Shown here in pieces: positions 30,336 to 39,082 of a DNA stretch of 64,000 bases (position 1 is its first letter; every line of letters starts with the position of its first letter). The notes below the pieces were generated by a model, which worked only from the letters and a program-made list of their open reading frames with translations, ran no database searches and was not told the DNA's origin. The stretch is taken from NCBI GenBank assembly GCA_964605655.1, contig CAZSDK010000015.1, forward strand, positions 42,162 to 106,161, written 5' to 3'. Position numbers and translations under genes: made by a program. Source of the DNA: JAKLIX01 sp964605655. Lineage in GTDB: Bacteria; Bacteroidota; Bacteroidia; Bacteroidales; CAIXZF01.

Positions 30336-31349
30336 ATGAAAAAACTGAATGTTCATCCGTTCCTGCTGGCAGTCGCCGTGGTCCTGTTCACAGGAGCACC
30401 GGTCATGTTGCCTGCCCAGAACTATGTGTCGGGAACTGTTTTTACTGCCGACACAGCTGTTGTTTACCAAAGTACGTTCAACAATGCCATAGTGGGGGTG
30501 GAAATAGAAGTTTCGGGCTCCGGCACCGGGCTCTTCCTCACCGGGATGTCCCTGGATGTCTCCTTGTGCACCAATTTCACAACCGATGTGTCAGTGGTAA
30601 AAGTCTTTTATACAGGCGGAGACTCGACTTTTCATCCCGACAGTCTTTTCTGGTCGGGCAGTGATGTGTTGAATGGGGTCACCGGTTCTCAACGTTTGCT
30701 GGAGGGAAAAAACTATTTCTGGGTCGCCTTTAACATCACCAACTATGCGGTGGAGAACGACACTATGGACGTGGCCTGCAACGCCCTCTTCCTCACGGAT
30801 GGACTGGATGCTCATGTTCCGCTGGTGACCTCCCCGGCCGGCAACCGGCTGGTGAAGCCCTATCTCATTCTGCCAAGAACCATCTCAGGGTATCTTCGCT
30901 ACGATAATCCTGCCGGGACACCCCTGACCAATGTGCAGCTCCTGCTTAATTCAGGACTCACCCAAAAGCAGACAACGACCGACGCAACGGGGTTTTACGA
31001 ATTTGGAGGGTTAATGCCCGGCACGTATTACCTGGACCCGGTATGTGTCAAGCCCTGGGGCGGGGTCAACGCGGTGGATGCCCTGGCCTTGCTCAAACAT
31101 TTTGTCGGCATCATTCCACTGAGCGGTCTACCGCTGCTGGCAGCAGACCTCGATATCAGCGGTTACATCAATTCCAACGATGCCTTACTGGTGCTGAGAA
31201 GGTTTACTGGTCTGACAGACTATTTTCCGCTGGGTGACTGGATTTTTGAAACCACCGTCATCCCTCTTGACGGAAGCGGAAATATTGAACAGGACATCCG
31301 AGGCCTTTGTACCGGGGATGTCAACCGCACGCATGTACCTTCGCCCTGA
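30336..31349 (+). CDS. Secreted protein with BNR-associated N-domain, carboxypeptidase-regulatory-like and dockerin-like regions
   Basis: A 337-residue exported protein. A signal peptide (1-27) leads to an N-terminal beta domain (residues 30-175) with the pattern of sialidase BNR-associated N-domains (NAIVGVEIEVSG, VKVFYTGGDSTF). A CarboxypepD_reg-like beta domain follows (SGYLRYDNPAGTPLTNVQLLL ... TTDATGFYEFGGL, 190-232). A tandem dockerin-like EF region comes last (VNAVDALALLKHFVG, LAADLDISGYINSNDALLVL), with D-x-D/N residues that can bind Ca2+. The same module occurs in the FISUMP protein at 46979-48454. No T9SS domain is seen. Role unknown, probably cell surface. Confidence 0.7.
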   Translation: MKKLNVHPFLLAVAVVLFTGAPVMLPAQNYVSGTVFTADTAVVYQSTFNNAIVGVEIEVSGSGTGLFLTGMSLDVSLCTNFTTDVSVVKVFYTGGDSTFHPDSLFWSGSDVLNGVTGSQRLLEGKNYFWVAFNITNYAVENDTMDVACNALFLTDGLDAHVPLVTSPAGNRLVKPYLILPRTISGYLRYDNPAGTPLTNVQLLLNSGLTQKQTTTDATGFYEFGGLMPGTYYLDPVCVKPWGGVNAVDALALLKHFVGIIPLSGLPLLAADLDISGYINSNDALLVLRRFTGLTDYFPLGDWIFETTVIPLDGSGNIEQDIRGLCTGDVNRTHVPSP

Positions 31350-31353
31350 GAAA

Positions 31354-32382
31354 CTAAATCTGCTTGTTGTCCAGCTTCAATCCCCAGTGGTTTCTGGGCC
31401 TTGACTTCCAGTTGGTGTTGTGATACTGGTAGCTCATGATCAGTGGCAGCACGGTGGTGGCTTCGGCGTAAACCATCTGTTCAAAGATGGTCTCCACTTT
31501 TCCCCAGGAGGAAGCCTCCTTCAGGGTGCTGCTGGAGCAGGCACCGTCCCTGGAATCTGCTACTGTGATCTGGACTGCATACTGATGCATAGGTACTTCC
31601 TTATCGAGGATCTCGGCACATATCACCGTATCCTGTGCAAAATTCTTGGGCACGCCTCCGCCGACCATGAACAGGCCGGTGGTGGGAGCTGCCATCTTGA
31701 TGCGGGTAAGCTCCAGAAAATCTTTAACCGAGTCGATGCTGACATGCTTTTCGGGATGCTCCCATTGATGGCGAACCAGACCGAATCCGGCGCTACTGTC
31801 GGAGAAAGCCGGGCAGAAAATGGGAACATGGTGCTCATAAGCCAATTGTACCAGTGAGTTCTTTTTAACGGAATGCTCGCTCAGGTATCGGCCCATCTCA
31901 CGGATAAATTCGCGGGAAGAATAAGGCCTGGGCTCCAGCTGTTCGGCGATCACCCTGACGGTCATGTCGCAAACCTGAAGCTGCTCCTCATCGATATAGG
32001 TATCATAGATCCTGTCGATGTAAAGGTTACGCAGCATCCGGTCATCGATATAGGGACTTCCTTTATAATGCTTGAATCCGAGTGCTTCAAAAAAGTCCAT
32101 ATCCACGATGCTTGCCCCGGTAGCCACGATGGCATCTACCATATTATACCGGACCATGTCGGCATAGAGGTCCATGCATCCGCCGGCACTGGTGCTTCCG
32201 GCAAGGGTGAGTATCACGGAACAACCTTCATGCTCCAGCATCTTCTTTAAGATGTCGGCTGCCACGGCGGTATCCCTTGAGGTAAAAGACATATCCCGCA
32301 TCGCATGGATCAGTGAAGTGGCATCGAAGGAAGCAAAATCCACATGCTTAACAACATCTTTCAGTAAATCAGACTTTTCCAT
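31354..32382 (-). CDS. Deoxyhypusine synthase-like protein
   Basis: A 342-residue NAD-dependent enzyme of the deoxyhypusine synthase family (aminobutyl transfer from spermidine). Rossmann-like segments LTLAGSTSAGG and VATGASIVDMDFFEALG are readable, and the active-site lysine corresponds to K295 in SSWGKVETIF. Bacteria lack the eIF5A substrate, so this branch is thought to act in polyamine synthesis, for example as homospermidine synthase, though that is not shown here. It is the third gene of the arginine decarboxylase-agmatinase operon and starts 46 bases after speB. Confidence 0.9.
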   Translation of the reverse strand: MEKSDLLKDVVKHVDFASFDATSLIHAMRDMSFTSRDTAVAADILKKMLEHEGCSVILTLAGSTSAGGCMDLYADMVRYNMVDAIVATGASIVDMDFFEALGFKHYKGSPYIDDRMLRNLYIDRIYDTYIDEEQLQVCDMTVRVIAEQLEPRPYSSREFIREMGRYLSEHSVKKNSLVQLAYEHHVPIFCPAFSDSSAGFGLVRHQWEHPEKHVSIDSVKDFLELTRIKMAAPTTGLFMVGGGVPKNFAQDTVICAEILDKEVPMHQYAVQITVADSRDGACSSSTLKEASSWGKVETIFEQMVYAEATTVLPLIMSYQYHNTNWKSRPRNHWGLKLDNKQI

Positions 32383-32428
32383 ATTTATTTATTTGGAGGC
32401 AAAGGTAAGAAAAAGGAGGCAACGATGC

Positions 32429-33265
32429 CTACAGATAGCTGAGCAACTTATAAACCAGCTTGGCTGACAGGAAGTCGGAAGCCTTGTTGAGCGGGTTGGG
32501 ACATAGTTCCACCACGTCGAAACCGACCACTTTGCGGTTGGTGATGACATGTTTGAGAAAGGCAAGGGTCTCGTACCACAGCAGGCCTCCTGGCTCGGGA
32601 GTACCCGTGGAAGGAAGGATGGAAGGATCGAAAACGTCCAGGTCGATGGTGATATATACATGATCGGTGAGCTGGTCCACGGCACGATCCCACCAGTGAT
32701 GGTTCCCCTGTACCTGTTGAGCCCAGAAGATGCGATGCGGGATGACGCGTTCTTTCTCCCCCACGTCCATGCTTCGTATGCCCACCTGGACCACCCGGCA
32801 AAGATCCTGGGCCCTGGCCATCACACAGGCATGGTTATAACGGCTGCCTTCGTATTCATCCCTGAGGTCGGTATGCGCATCCAGCTGCAACACCGTCAGA
32901 TCGGGATATTTCTCCACATAGGCACGGATGGGACCCGCGCTGATGGAATGTTCGCCTCCAATGGATACGACCATCTTACCCATCTCCAGATACTTTCTGA
33001 CCGCCAGATAGGTAGACGCCTCCATGATCTCCGGGCTCCCCAGGTTACTCACCGGAGGAGCCGTATGGATACCCTTCAGATATACTTCAGAATCGGTCTC
33101 AATGTCATACAGTTCCATATTGGCCGAGGCCTCCAGCAAGGCCTCCGGGCCTTTGTCTGAGCCCTTGATCCAGGTACTGGTACCGTCATACGGAACTGGA
33201 AGGATCACAACAGGTGCATCCGCTCCTGAATTGATCTCCGGAATACCTCCATAATGTATCATCAT
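32429..33265 (-). CDS. speB: Agmatinase
   Basis: A 278-residue ureohydrolase that turns agmatine into putrescine and urea. The binuclear Mn site motifs are all there: GGEHS (SIGGEHSISAGP), DAHTDLRDEYEG and DLDVFDPS. The next-door PLP decarboxylase 8 bases upstream makes agmatine, confirming the pathway role. Agmatinase-type length (about 280-300). The product putrescine would feed the deoxyhypusine-synthase-like enzyme downstream. Confidence 0.93.
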   Translation of the reverse strand: MMIHYGGIPEINSGADAPVVILPVPYDGTSTWIKGSDKGPEALLEASANMELYDIETDSEVYLKGIHTAPPVSNLGSPEIMEASTYLAVRKYLEMGKMVVSIGGEHSISAGPIRAYVEKYPDLTVLQLDAHTDLRDEYEGSRYNHACVMARAQDLCRVVQVGIRSMDVGEKERVIPHRIFWAQQVQGNHHWWDRAVDQLTDHVYITIDLDVFDPSILPSTGTPEPGGLLWYETLAFLKHVITNRKVVGFDVVELCPNPLNKASDFLSAKLVYKLLSYL

Positions 33266-33273
33266 ATCAGGTT

Positions 33274-34665
33274 TTAAAAGCCTAATGTCTTAAGCATCGA
33301 TTTGTAACTCTGCTCCTTGGCGAAGAGCTTGGTGTAATAATCCCCGTTCTCATCAAAGTCGATGATGATATGTTTAGGCGCAGGGATAAGACAATGCTGT
33401 ATACCACCAAAGCCACCCAGTGATTCCTGGTACGCACCTGTGTGAAAAAGTCCGATGTACTGTGGGATGTTTTCTGTTATCTTCGGCAAAAACACGGCAT
33501 TGGAGTGCGTCTCGTCGTTGTAAAAATCATGACTGTCGCAAGTCAGTCCTCCGAGAAAAACTCTTTGATACTCCAGATCCCAGTTGTTGATGGCCAGCAG
33601 GATGAAGCGCTGGTGGATGGCCCAGGTATCGGGCAGGGTGGTCATGAAGGAACTGTCGATCATATTCCACAACTCCCTGTCATTCTGTTGCTTCTGGTTG
33701 ATAATGGAATAAAGCACGGCCCCTGACTCACCCACGGTATAACTTCCAAATTCTGTCAGGATGTGAGGTTCCAGAACATTGTGCTGCAGGCAATGGTTTT
33801 TAATCTGCGCGATGATCTCCTCGGCCATATATTCATAGTCATAGTTGAAACCGAGTGTGCTTTTGATCGGGAAACCACCTCCGATGTTGAAGTATTCAAG
33901 TTCCGGGCAAATCTTTTTTAATTCACAATAAAGATTGACGCATTTGGTGAGTTCATTCCAGTAATATGCAGAATCCTTGATCCCGGTGTTGATAAAGAAA
34001 TGAAGCATCTTCAGTTCAAATCCCTTGTTGGATTTGATCTTCTCCTTGTAAAAAGGGATCACATCATTCACCCGGATACCGAGACGGCTGGTATAAAATT
34101 CAAACATGGGCTCCTCTTCAGAAGCAATCCGTATTCCCAGTTTTATTTTTTTATCTGTTTTGCCAACGTACTCCTCAATCTCAGGTTTATTATCAAGTAC
34201 CGGGATTACATTATCAAAGCCATTGTTAATGAGATCGATGATTCCCTGGGTATATTGAGGACGTTTAAATCCGTTACATACAACAAAAAGATCCTTTCCA
34301 AGCTTACCGGTTTCATAGAGTTCTTCAATCAGAGGAATATCAAAAGCACTTGACGTTTCAAGGTGAACATCGTTCTTAAGCACTTCATCCAGTACAAAAG
34401 AGAAATGAGAACTCTTGGTACAGTAGCAGTAGTGATAATCGCTCTGGTAATCGACCTTGGCCATAGCCACATTAAACAATCGTTTTGCCTTCCTGATGTT
34501 ACTCGAAATTTTAGGGAGATAACTGATTTTCAATGGTGTACCATATTGCTCGATCACATCCATCAAAGGGATTTGATTAAAATGCAACTCATTCTCCACT
34601 ACTTTGAATTCCTCTTGCGGAAACTCAAAAGTCTGTTCGATAAGGTCAAGATACTTGTTCTTCAT
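33274..34665 (-). CDS. PLP-dependent arginine decarboxylase (alanine-racemase fold)
   Basis: A 463-residue fold-III decarboxylase. The PLP-binding lysine is K84 in YCYCTKSSHF, the phosphate-binding glycine loop is YFNIGGGFP, and a C-terminal CDSHDF motif gives the usual catalytic Cys/Asp. It is shorter than the 630-residue biosynthetic SpeA of E. coli and nearer to the short Bacteroidota decarboxylases. Substrate arginine is inferred from the agmatinase gene that follows by 8 bases. First gene of the polyamine operon. Alternative: diaminopimelate-type decarboxylase, less likely here. Confidence 0.85.
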   Translation of the reverse strand: MKNKYLDLIEQTFEFPQEEFKVVENELHFNQIPLMDVIEQYGTPLKISYLPKISSNIRKAKRLFNVAMAKVDYQSDYHYCYCTKSSHFSFVLDEVLKNDVHLETSSAFDIPLIEELYETGKLGKDLFVVCNGFKRPQYTQGIIDLINNGFDNVIPVLDNKPEIEEYVGKTDKKIKLGIRIASEEEPMFEFYTSRLGIRVNDVIPFYKEKIKSNKGFELKMLHFFINTGIKDSAYYWNELTKCVNLYCELKKICPELEYFNIGGGFPIKSTLGFNYDYEYMAEEIIAQIKNHCLQHNVLEPHILTEFGSYTVGESGAVLYSIINQKQQNDRELWNMIDSSFMTTLPDTWAIHQRFILLAINNWDLEYQRVFLGGLTCDSHDFYNDETHSNAVFLPKITENIPQYIGLFHTGAYQESLGGFGGIQHCLIPAPKHIIIDFDENGDYYTKLFAKEQSYKSMLKTLGF

Positions 34666-34867
34666 GTTGTGACTGCTAGTTGTTCAATAAAACAGAATAA
34701 AACTTCCAAGAGGAAAATCTTTCAATAAATCCTTGAAATAATAAAAGTATAAACAAAATCCATCTCACTTACTTATTGGATAAATTTGCAATGTAAATCA
34801 ATTACATTTCATATTTTTTGCAAATTTAACAACAATACAACAACAAGATAATCCCTGCCAATATTTT

Positions 34868-34898
34868 TTGAAGTCTGGCAAATTATGTTGTAATTTTA
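34868..34898 (+). promoter_or_regulatory. Putative promoter of the beta-helix protein gene
   Basis: TTG (34868-34870), 20 bases, TAATTTTA (34891-34898), then the ATG 21 bases later. The -7 box has A in place of the final G. The 254-base gap between speA and this gene has no other feature; it is AT-rich, and a minus-strand TAAATTTG at 34821-34828 could serve the decarboxylase operon. Confidence 0.35.
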
Positions 34899-34919
34899 TA
34901 GGGTCCAACAACATCAGCT

Positions 34920-37160
34920 ATGGAAACAACAGCTTTTCCTTTCTCATTCAGGTTGATCAGAAACGTAACGAAACTGGTCCTGACCGGAATGCTCACTTTC
35001 CTGTTGTGGAGTCCAATCGGACTTTCCAATCCGCTCAACGGGTATTATACCATCAACGCCACATTGCCTTCTTCTGCAGCCAACTTCCAGTCGATAAAGG
35101 AATTTGCCGACAGCCTGAATCTCAACGGGGTATCAGGACATGTAGTGGCGGACATCATTGCGGGCACCGGCCCTTACCTGGGGCAGGTAGTATTTAACCA
35201 TCCTGCGGGTGCAGGACCCAACGCCACCATCACCCTGAATGGCGGAGGTGAGTCCGCGTCGGCCCTCACCACTACCACCGACAGGCATGTAATAAGGCTC
35301 ACCGACTGCAGTTATTTCACCATCCTGAACCTCAACATACTCTGGGATCCGGGCTCTACAGGAGGGTTTTACGGCATCCATCTGTATCATTCAGCCCATG
35401 ATATCACCTTGAGCAACTGTAATGTCAGCATGTCAACCTCTACCAGTACCCTGTACGGAGGCCTGGTTGCCTCCGGATCCACCACCAGCATCCTCGAAGC
35501 TGGTATCTTTCACAATATCAGCTTCTATGGCAACACCCTGAGTGGCGGGGGGTATGGGGTCTCCCTCTTTGGTGTGGACACCAGCCTGGCCACCAACGTT
35601 GTGATCGACGGGAATCATTTTTATAACCAACACAGCAACAGCATCTACCTGAGAGAGACCAACGGGGCCATCATCAGCAACAACAACTTCGACAAGTACA
35701 GCCCCCAGGTGACTTCCATGAATATGATCCAGCTCGCCCAGGCCCTCAATGTGAATGCCCAGGTATTCAACAACGACATACAGTTGACCCAGACCAGCAA
35801 TGGTACCATGAAGATCAGAGGGATCTACCTGTTCAACGGGACGGGACACCAAGTTTACAACAATGTGATCCACAACATCAACCTGGTCAGCGGGGACTTC
35901 ACAGGCATAGAGGTCCGGTCATCCAACACCTCTCCCGAGATCTGTTTTAACACCATTTCTATTGATAACCCCAACACTACCTCCGGGGAACTCTTCGGCA
36001 TCAGGGAGGAATTGTCGAATACTAACAGCATACTGAGAAACAACATCATCAGCATCACACAACCGACTACCGACAACAAAAGCGGACTGGTGCTGGGAAC
36101 CACTTCCAACCTGGCTACGGCACTGAACAGCAACTATAACGACATTTATGTCCCGGGTGGAAATACCGCCCAAAAAGGATACCTAACTACCATTACTTAT
36201 TATACACTCCTTTCTAACTGGCAGACAGCCAGCGGACAGGATGCCAACAGCACCGCCACAGACCCTCTGTTTTATACCCCCACCCTCTCCATCCCATCCA
36301 ATATGCTGATCGATAACCTGGGTATCAACATTCCCTGGGTCACGGTAGACATCCTGGGCATCACCCGCGGAGCCCCGCCGGATTTGGGTGCGTATGAATT
36401 TTCACCTGTGGCACCCGCCATGCCCGACACCATTTTCGGAGATTCCACCGTGTGCGCCAACACCCAGGGTGCAGTCTTCTCCGTCAACCCTGTCATGTAT
36501 GCCGCCACCTACCACTGGACGGTGACCGGGGCTACGCTGGCCAGCGGCCAGGGGACCACCTCCATCACGGTCGACTTAGGGAACACCAATGCCCTGATTG
36601 AGGTTTATGCCTCCAATTCCATGGGCAACAGCAGCGTCAAATCGCTAAATATCAACATACTACCTGTTCCTACAGTCAGTCTCAGCTTGCCCATTGACAC
36701 CCTTTGCCACATGGATCCCCCAATCCTTCTGAGTGGCGGAACACCTCCGAACGGGACTTATTCCGGGACAGGTGTCAGCAGCAACTCTTTTGATCCTCCT
36801 GCAGTAGGGCCCGGAGTGTACCCCATCACCTATACTTTTACCAACCTCCCAGGATGTCAGGCATCGGCTCTGGATACGATCATTGTTGTCATTTGTGTGG
36901 GAATCTCACAGCAAGATCCTGAAGGAAGTCTGCTGGTCTACCCCAATCCCGCAACCACAAGCTGGACGCTGGATCTGAAGACCCTGAAAATGCCCTGCGA
37001 ACTCATACTGACCGACGCAACAGGAAGAATTTTGAAAGAAGCCACGCTAAGAGAACCCTGTTTTACGCTGGATTGCTCTGATCTGGCCCGTGGCACGTAT
37101 TACCTGAGTATCAAGGATGCAAACCACAGGCAGCACCGGCAAAAGCTCATTGCACCATAG
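34920..37160 (+). CDS. Secreted right-handed beta-helix protein with T9SS sorting domain
   Basis: A 746-residue exported protein. A long signal region (hydrophobic stretch near residues 17-35, ending GLSNP; M24 is an alternative start) leads to a parallel beta-helix domain (about 70-470), with repeated N-x-x-I/V-x-x-N-x-I/F turns such as NNVIHNINLVSGDFTGIEV and RNNIISI. A PKD/Ig-like domain follows (residues 500-580), then a second linker, and a C-terminal type A T9SS domain (LLVYPNPATTSWTLD ... GTYYLSIKD). Beta-helix proteins often bind or cut polysaccharides, but no lyase catalytic residue can be named by eye. Confidence 0.85.
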   Translation: METTAFPFSFRLIRNVTKLVLTGMLTFLLWSPIGLSNPLNGYYTINATLPSSAANFQSIKEFADSLNLNGVSGHVVADIIAGTGPYLGQVVFNHPAGAGPNATITLNGGGESASALTTTTDRHVIRLTDCSYFTILNLNILWDPGSTGGFYGIHLYHSAHDITLSNCNVSMSTSTSTLYGGLVASGSTTSILEAGIFHNISFYGNTLSGGGYGVSLFGVDTSLATNVVIDGNHFYNQHSNSIYLRETNGAIISNNNFDKYSPQVTSMNMIQLAQALNVNAQVFNNDIQLTQTSNGTMKIRGIYLFNGTGHQVYNNVIHNINLVSGDFTGIEVRSSNTSPEICFNTISIDNPNTTSGELFGIREELSNTNSILRNNIISITQPTTDNKSGLVLGTTSNLATALNSNYNDIYVPGGNTAQKGYLTTITYYTLLSNWQTASGQDANSTATDPLFYTPTLSIPSNMLIDNLGINIPWVTVDILGITRGAPPDLGAYEFSPVAPAMPDTIFGDSTVCANTQGAVFSVNPVMYAATYHWTVTGATLASGQGTTSITVDLGNTNALIEVYASNSMGNSSVKSLNINILPVPTVSLSLPIDTLCHMDPPILLSGGTPPNGTYSGTGVSSNSFDPPAVGPGVYPITYTFTNLPGCQASALDTIIVVICVGISQQDPEGSLLVYPNPATTSWTLDLKTLKMPCELILTDATGRILKEATLREPCFTLDCSDLARGTYYLSIKDANHRQHRQKLIAP

Positions 37161-37196
37161 TTTGTCGGGTTGAAGTTTTCCGGAACGGGATGGTTC

Positions 37197-38642
37197 TCAT
37201 TTTATCCTCATAAACACCCTTTTGGTATTCAAGTAGTTTACCGATTTTTTCTCTTTAAGAAAGTCGATGAGAAGATCGGAGGTGGTTGGCCCAGCGAGGT
37301 AGCCTTCATCACTGTGATCAAACACATACCGGCTGGCAACATAGCTGTTCATGGCAATATTAAGCCTCAGATTCGGGTCATTTAGCTTTTTCCTCCCATC
37401 AACATTTATCTCAATATCAAGGAGTTTCCGTTGCTTATCAGTGACCAGGGTATACTTCATCCCGGAAACATAAAGATCAGGGGTCTTCTTTATTTCATAA
37501 CCGTAGCGTATCAATGATTTGATTTCATCGATAGTCATCTTCATCACCACCACCTGATTACCAAACGGATCGAGACGGTAGACGTCACGCAAGGTAATAT
37601 CTCCTGCTGGGATGGAGTCAATGCGGATGCCTCCGGTATTCTGAAAAGCCACATCGACCTTGAGCATGGCAGTGAGGGCATCGGTCATCAAACCGCCCAG
37701 AGCCTCATATCCAACCAGAGCATATTCCGCCTTCGCCACGGGTACTAGAAACTCGGGATTTTTGTTATAAGCATCGATGCTCTTCCTGATCTGCTCATTT
37801 TCTTTCTTCAAACGGTCGAACAGGATGACCTCGCTTGTTTTACTGAGGATGTGGCCTCCTTTCACCTTCAGGGTTATCTTTCCGACCTGTCGCATATGTG
37901 ATCCGGCCTGAGCGATCAAAACCCCTTTATGAAAGAGGGGTGTATCGATCAGGGTATGGCTGTGACCACCGATCACCAGGTCGGTCTCCGGAAATTTTTC
38001 AGCGAAAAGGAGATCTTGATCCACTCCCAGATGAGAAAGAACTATCAGGTTGCCGTACTTTTCCTTCAGGTCGGTATATCTGCCTGCCTGAATTAAAGCA
38101 GGAAAGAAACGTAAGCCCTTTAATTTCAAGGGATGGGAATCCGGTAAACCGTTTTCTCCGGTTTGTATTACGCCAAGACATGCCAGCCTCACCAGGGTAT
38201 CGACCGAAAGGATGGCATAAGGTGGTGGCTGAAAAAGAGGAAGCTGCAATACATCCAGGTTGCTACACACCAATGGAAAGGCAGCCTGCCTGATTCTCTT
38301 TGAAAGAAAATCCTGACCCGGATCGAATTCATGGTTGCCCATGCAGCTGAGGTCAAAACCCACCTGATTCATCAGGTCAATCATCGGGAAACCCTTATCC
38401 GAAGCCATGTCCACGACAGGGTTCCCGGTAAAAAGATCACCGGCCGACACCAGAAACACATAAGGGTGCGTCTTTTTCAGGCTATCCTTCAGGTAAGCCA
38501 GCCTGGCCAGGTTGTCGATCTTGGAATGCATGTCGTTGGTATGCAGGATGATCACCTCACGGGTGACCGTATCTTCAATCTGGCCATAAACCTTAATAAA
38601 CAGTAAAGGAAATGAAAGGAAGAGGAGAAGGAACGTCTTCAT
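37197..38642 (-). CDS. 5'-nucleotidase/metallophosphatase, exported
   Basis: A 481-residue periplasmic phosphoesterase. The ATG at 38642 is chosen over 38672: it gives a neat signal peptide (1-21, ending KVYGQ), and a TACTTTTG promoter box (38660-38667) overlaps the longer alternative. The metallophosphatase motifs are present: ILHTNDMHSKID, GDLFTGNP, MGNHEFDPG, LSHLGVDQD and GGHSHT. The C-terminal nucleotide-binding domain (about 310-481) has FQNTGGIRIDS and DPFGNQVV. It hydrolyses nucleotides or cyclic nucleotides; the exact substrate is unknown. Confidence 0.9.
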   Translation of the reverse strand: MKTFLLLFLSFPLLFIKVYGQIEDTVTREVIILHTNDMHSKIDNLARLAYLKDSLKKTHPYVFLVSAGDLFTGNPVVDMASDKGFPMIDLMNQVGFDLSCMGNHEFDPGQDFLSKRIRQAAFPLVCSNLDVLQLPLFQPPPYAILSVDTLVRLACLGVIQTGENGLPDSHPLKLKGLRFFPALIQAGRYTDLKEKYGNLIVLSHLGVDQDLLFAEKFPETDLVIGGHSHTLIDTPLFHKGVLIAQAGSHMRQVGKITLKVKGGHILSKTSEVILFDRLKKENEQIRKSIDAYNKNPEFLVPVAKAEYALVGYEALGGLMTDALTAMLKVDVAFQNTGGIRIDSIPAGDITLRDVYRLDPFGNQVVVMKMTIDEIKSLIRYGYEIKKTPDLYVSGMKYTLVTDKQRKLLDIEINVDGRKKLNDPNLRLNIAMNSYVASRYVFDHSDEGYLAGPTTSDLLIDFLKEKKSVNYLNTKRVFMRIK

Positions 38643-38659
38643 GGGAAAGGTGTTTACTG

Positions 38660-38667
38660 CAAAAGTA
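38660..38667 (-). promoter_or_regulatory. -7 box of the 5'-nucleotidase gene
   Basis: TACTTTTG on the minus strand matches TAnnTTTG and is 17 bases before the ATG at 38642. No clear -33 TTG. Confidence 0.4.
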
Positions 38668-38700
38668 CTCATTTTGAAAGGGAGCAGGCCTTCCTTCCAT

Positions 38701-39078
38701 TTAAAACATGGGGCCGAACCAGGCGGTGACCAGGGTGAGGATGAGGGTTACGATAGAGATGACCATGATGAAATAGCCGAATTTCCCCGTATTCCCTTCC
38801 GTATCCCTAACGATATAGCCGGTGATGGCTAGCAGGGAGGAGAGGACCAGGATGATGATGGTGGAGGCTTTGAGTCCCGCTGCTATACAAAGAACACAGA
38901 TAGCCGGCAAGAATCCCAGCAACAGGAGCAGGAGAGCAAAACATCCCTGGGCCTGAAGGAAGTCGAGAAAGATGGAAAAGAAGTTAAATACCAGGGCGAT
39001 GATCAGCAGCAAAAAGGCAGATACCGTCAGGTAAAACCAGAGCGACTGGGATAGCAACATTATGGAAGAAATGGCCAT
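38701..39078 (-). CDS. Small integral membrane protein, unknown function
   Basis: A 125-residue protein with four predicted membrane helices (about 8-32, 35-60, 65-85, 95-120) and no charged catalytic motif. It begins 4 bases after the SDR/DUF2867 gene, so it is a likely third gene of the cytochrome-SDR operon. No family recognised. Confidence 0.7.
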   Translation of the reverse strand: MAISSIMLLSQSLWFYLTVSAFLLLIIALVFNFFSIFLDFLQAQGCFALLLLLLGFLPAICVLCIAAGLKASTIIILVLSSLLAITGYIVRDTEGNTGKFGYFIMVISIVTLILTLVTAWFGPMF

Positions 39079-39082
39079 GGTC

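Noticed and set aside
35433..35873. Minus-strand open frame inside the beta-helix gene
   Set aside because: Antisense of a long repetitive coding region; no start context or domain.
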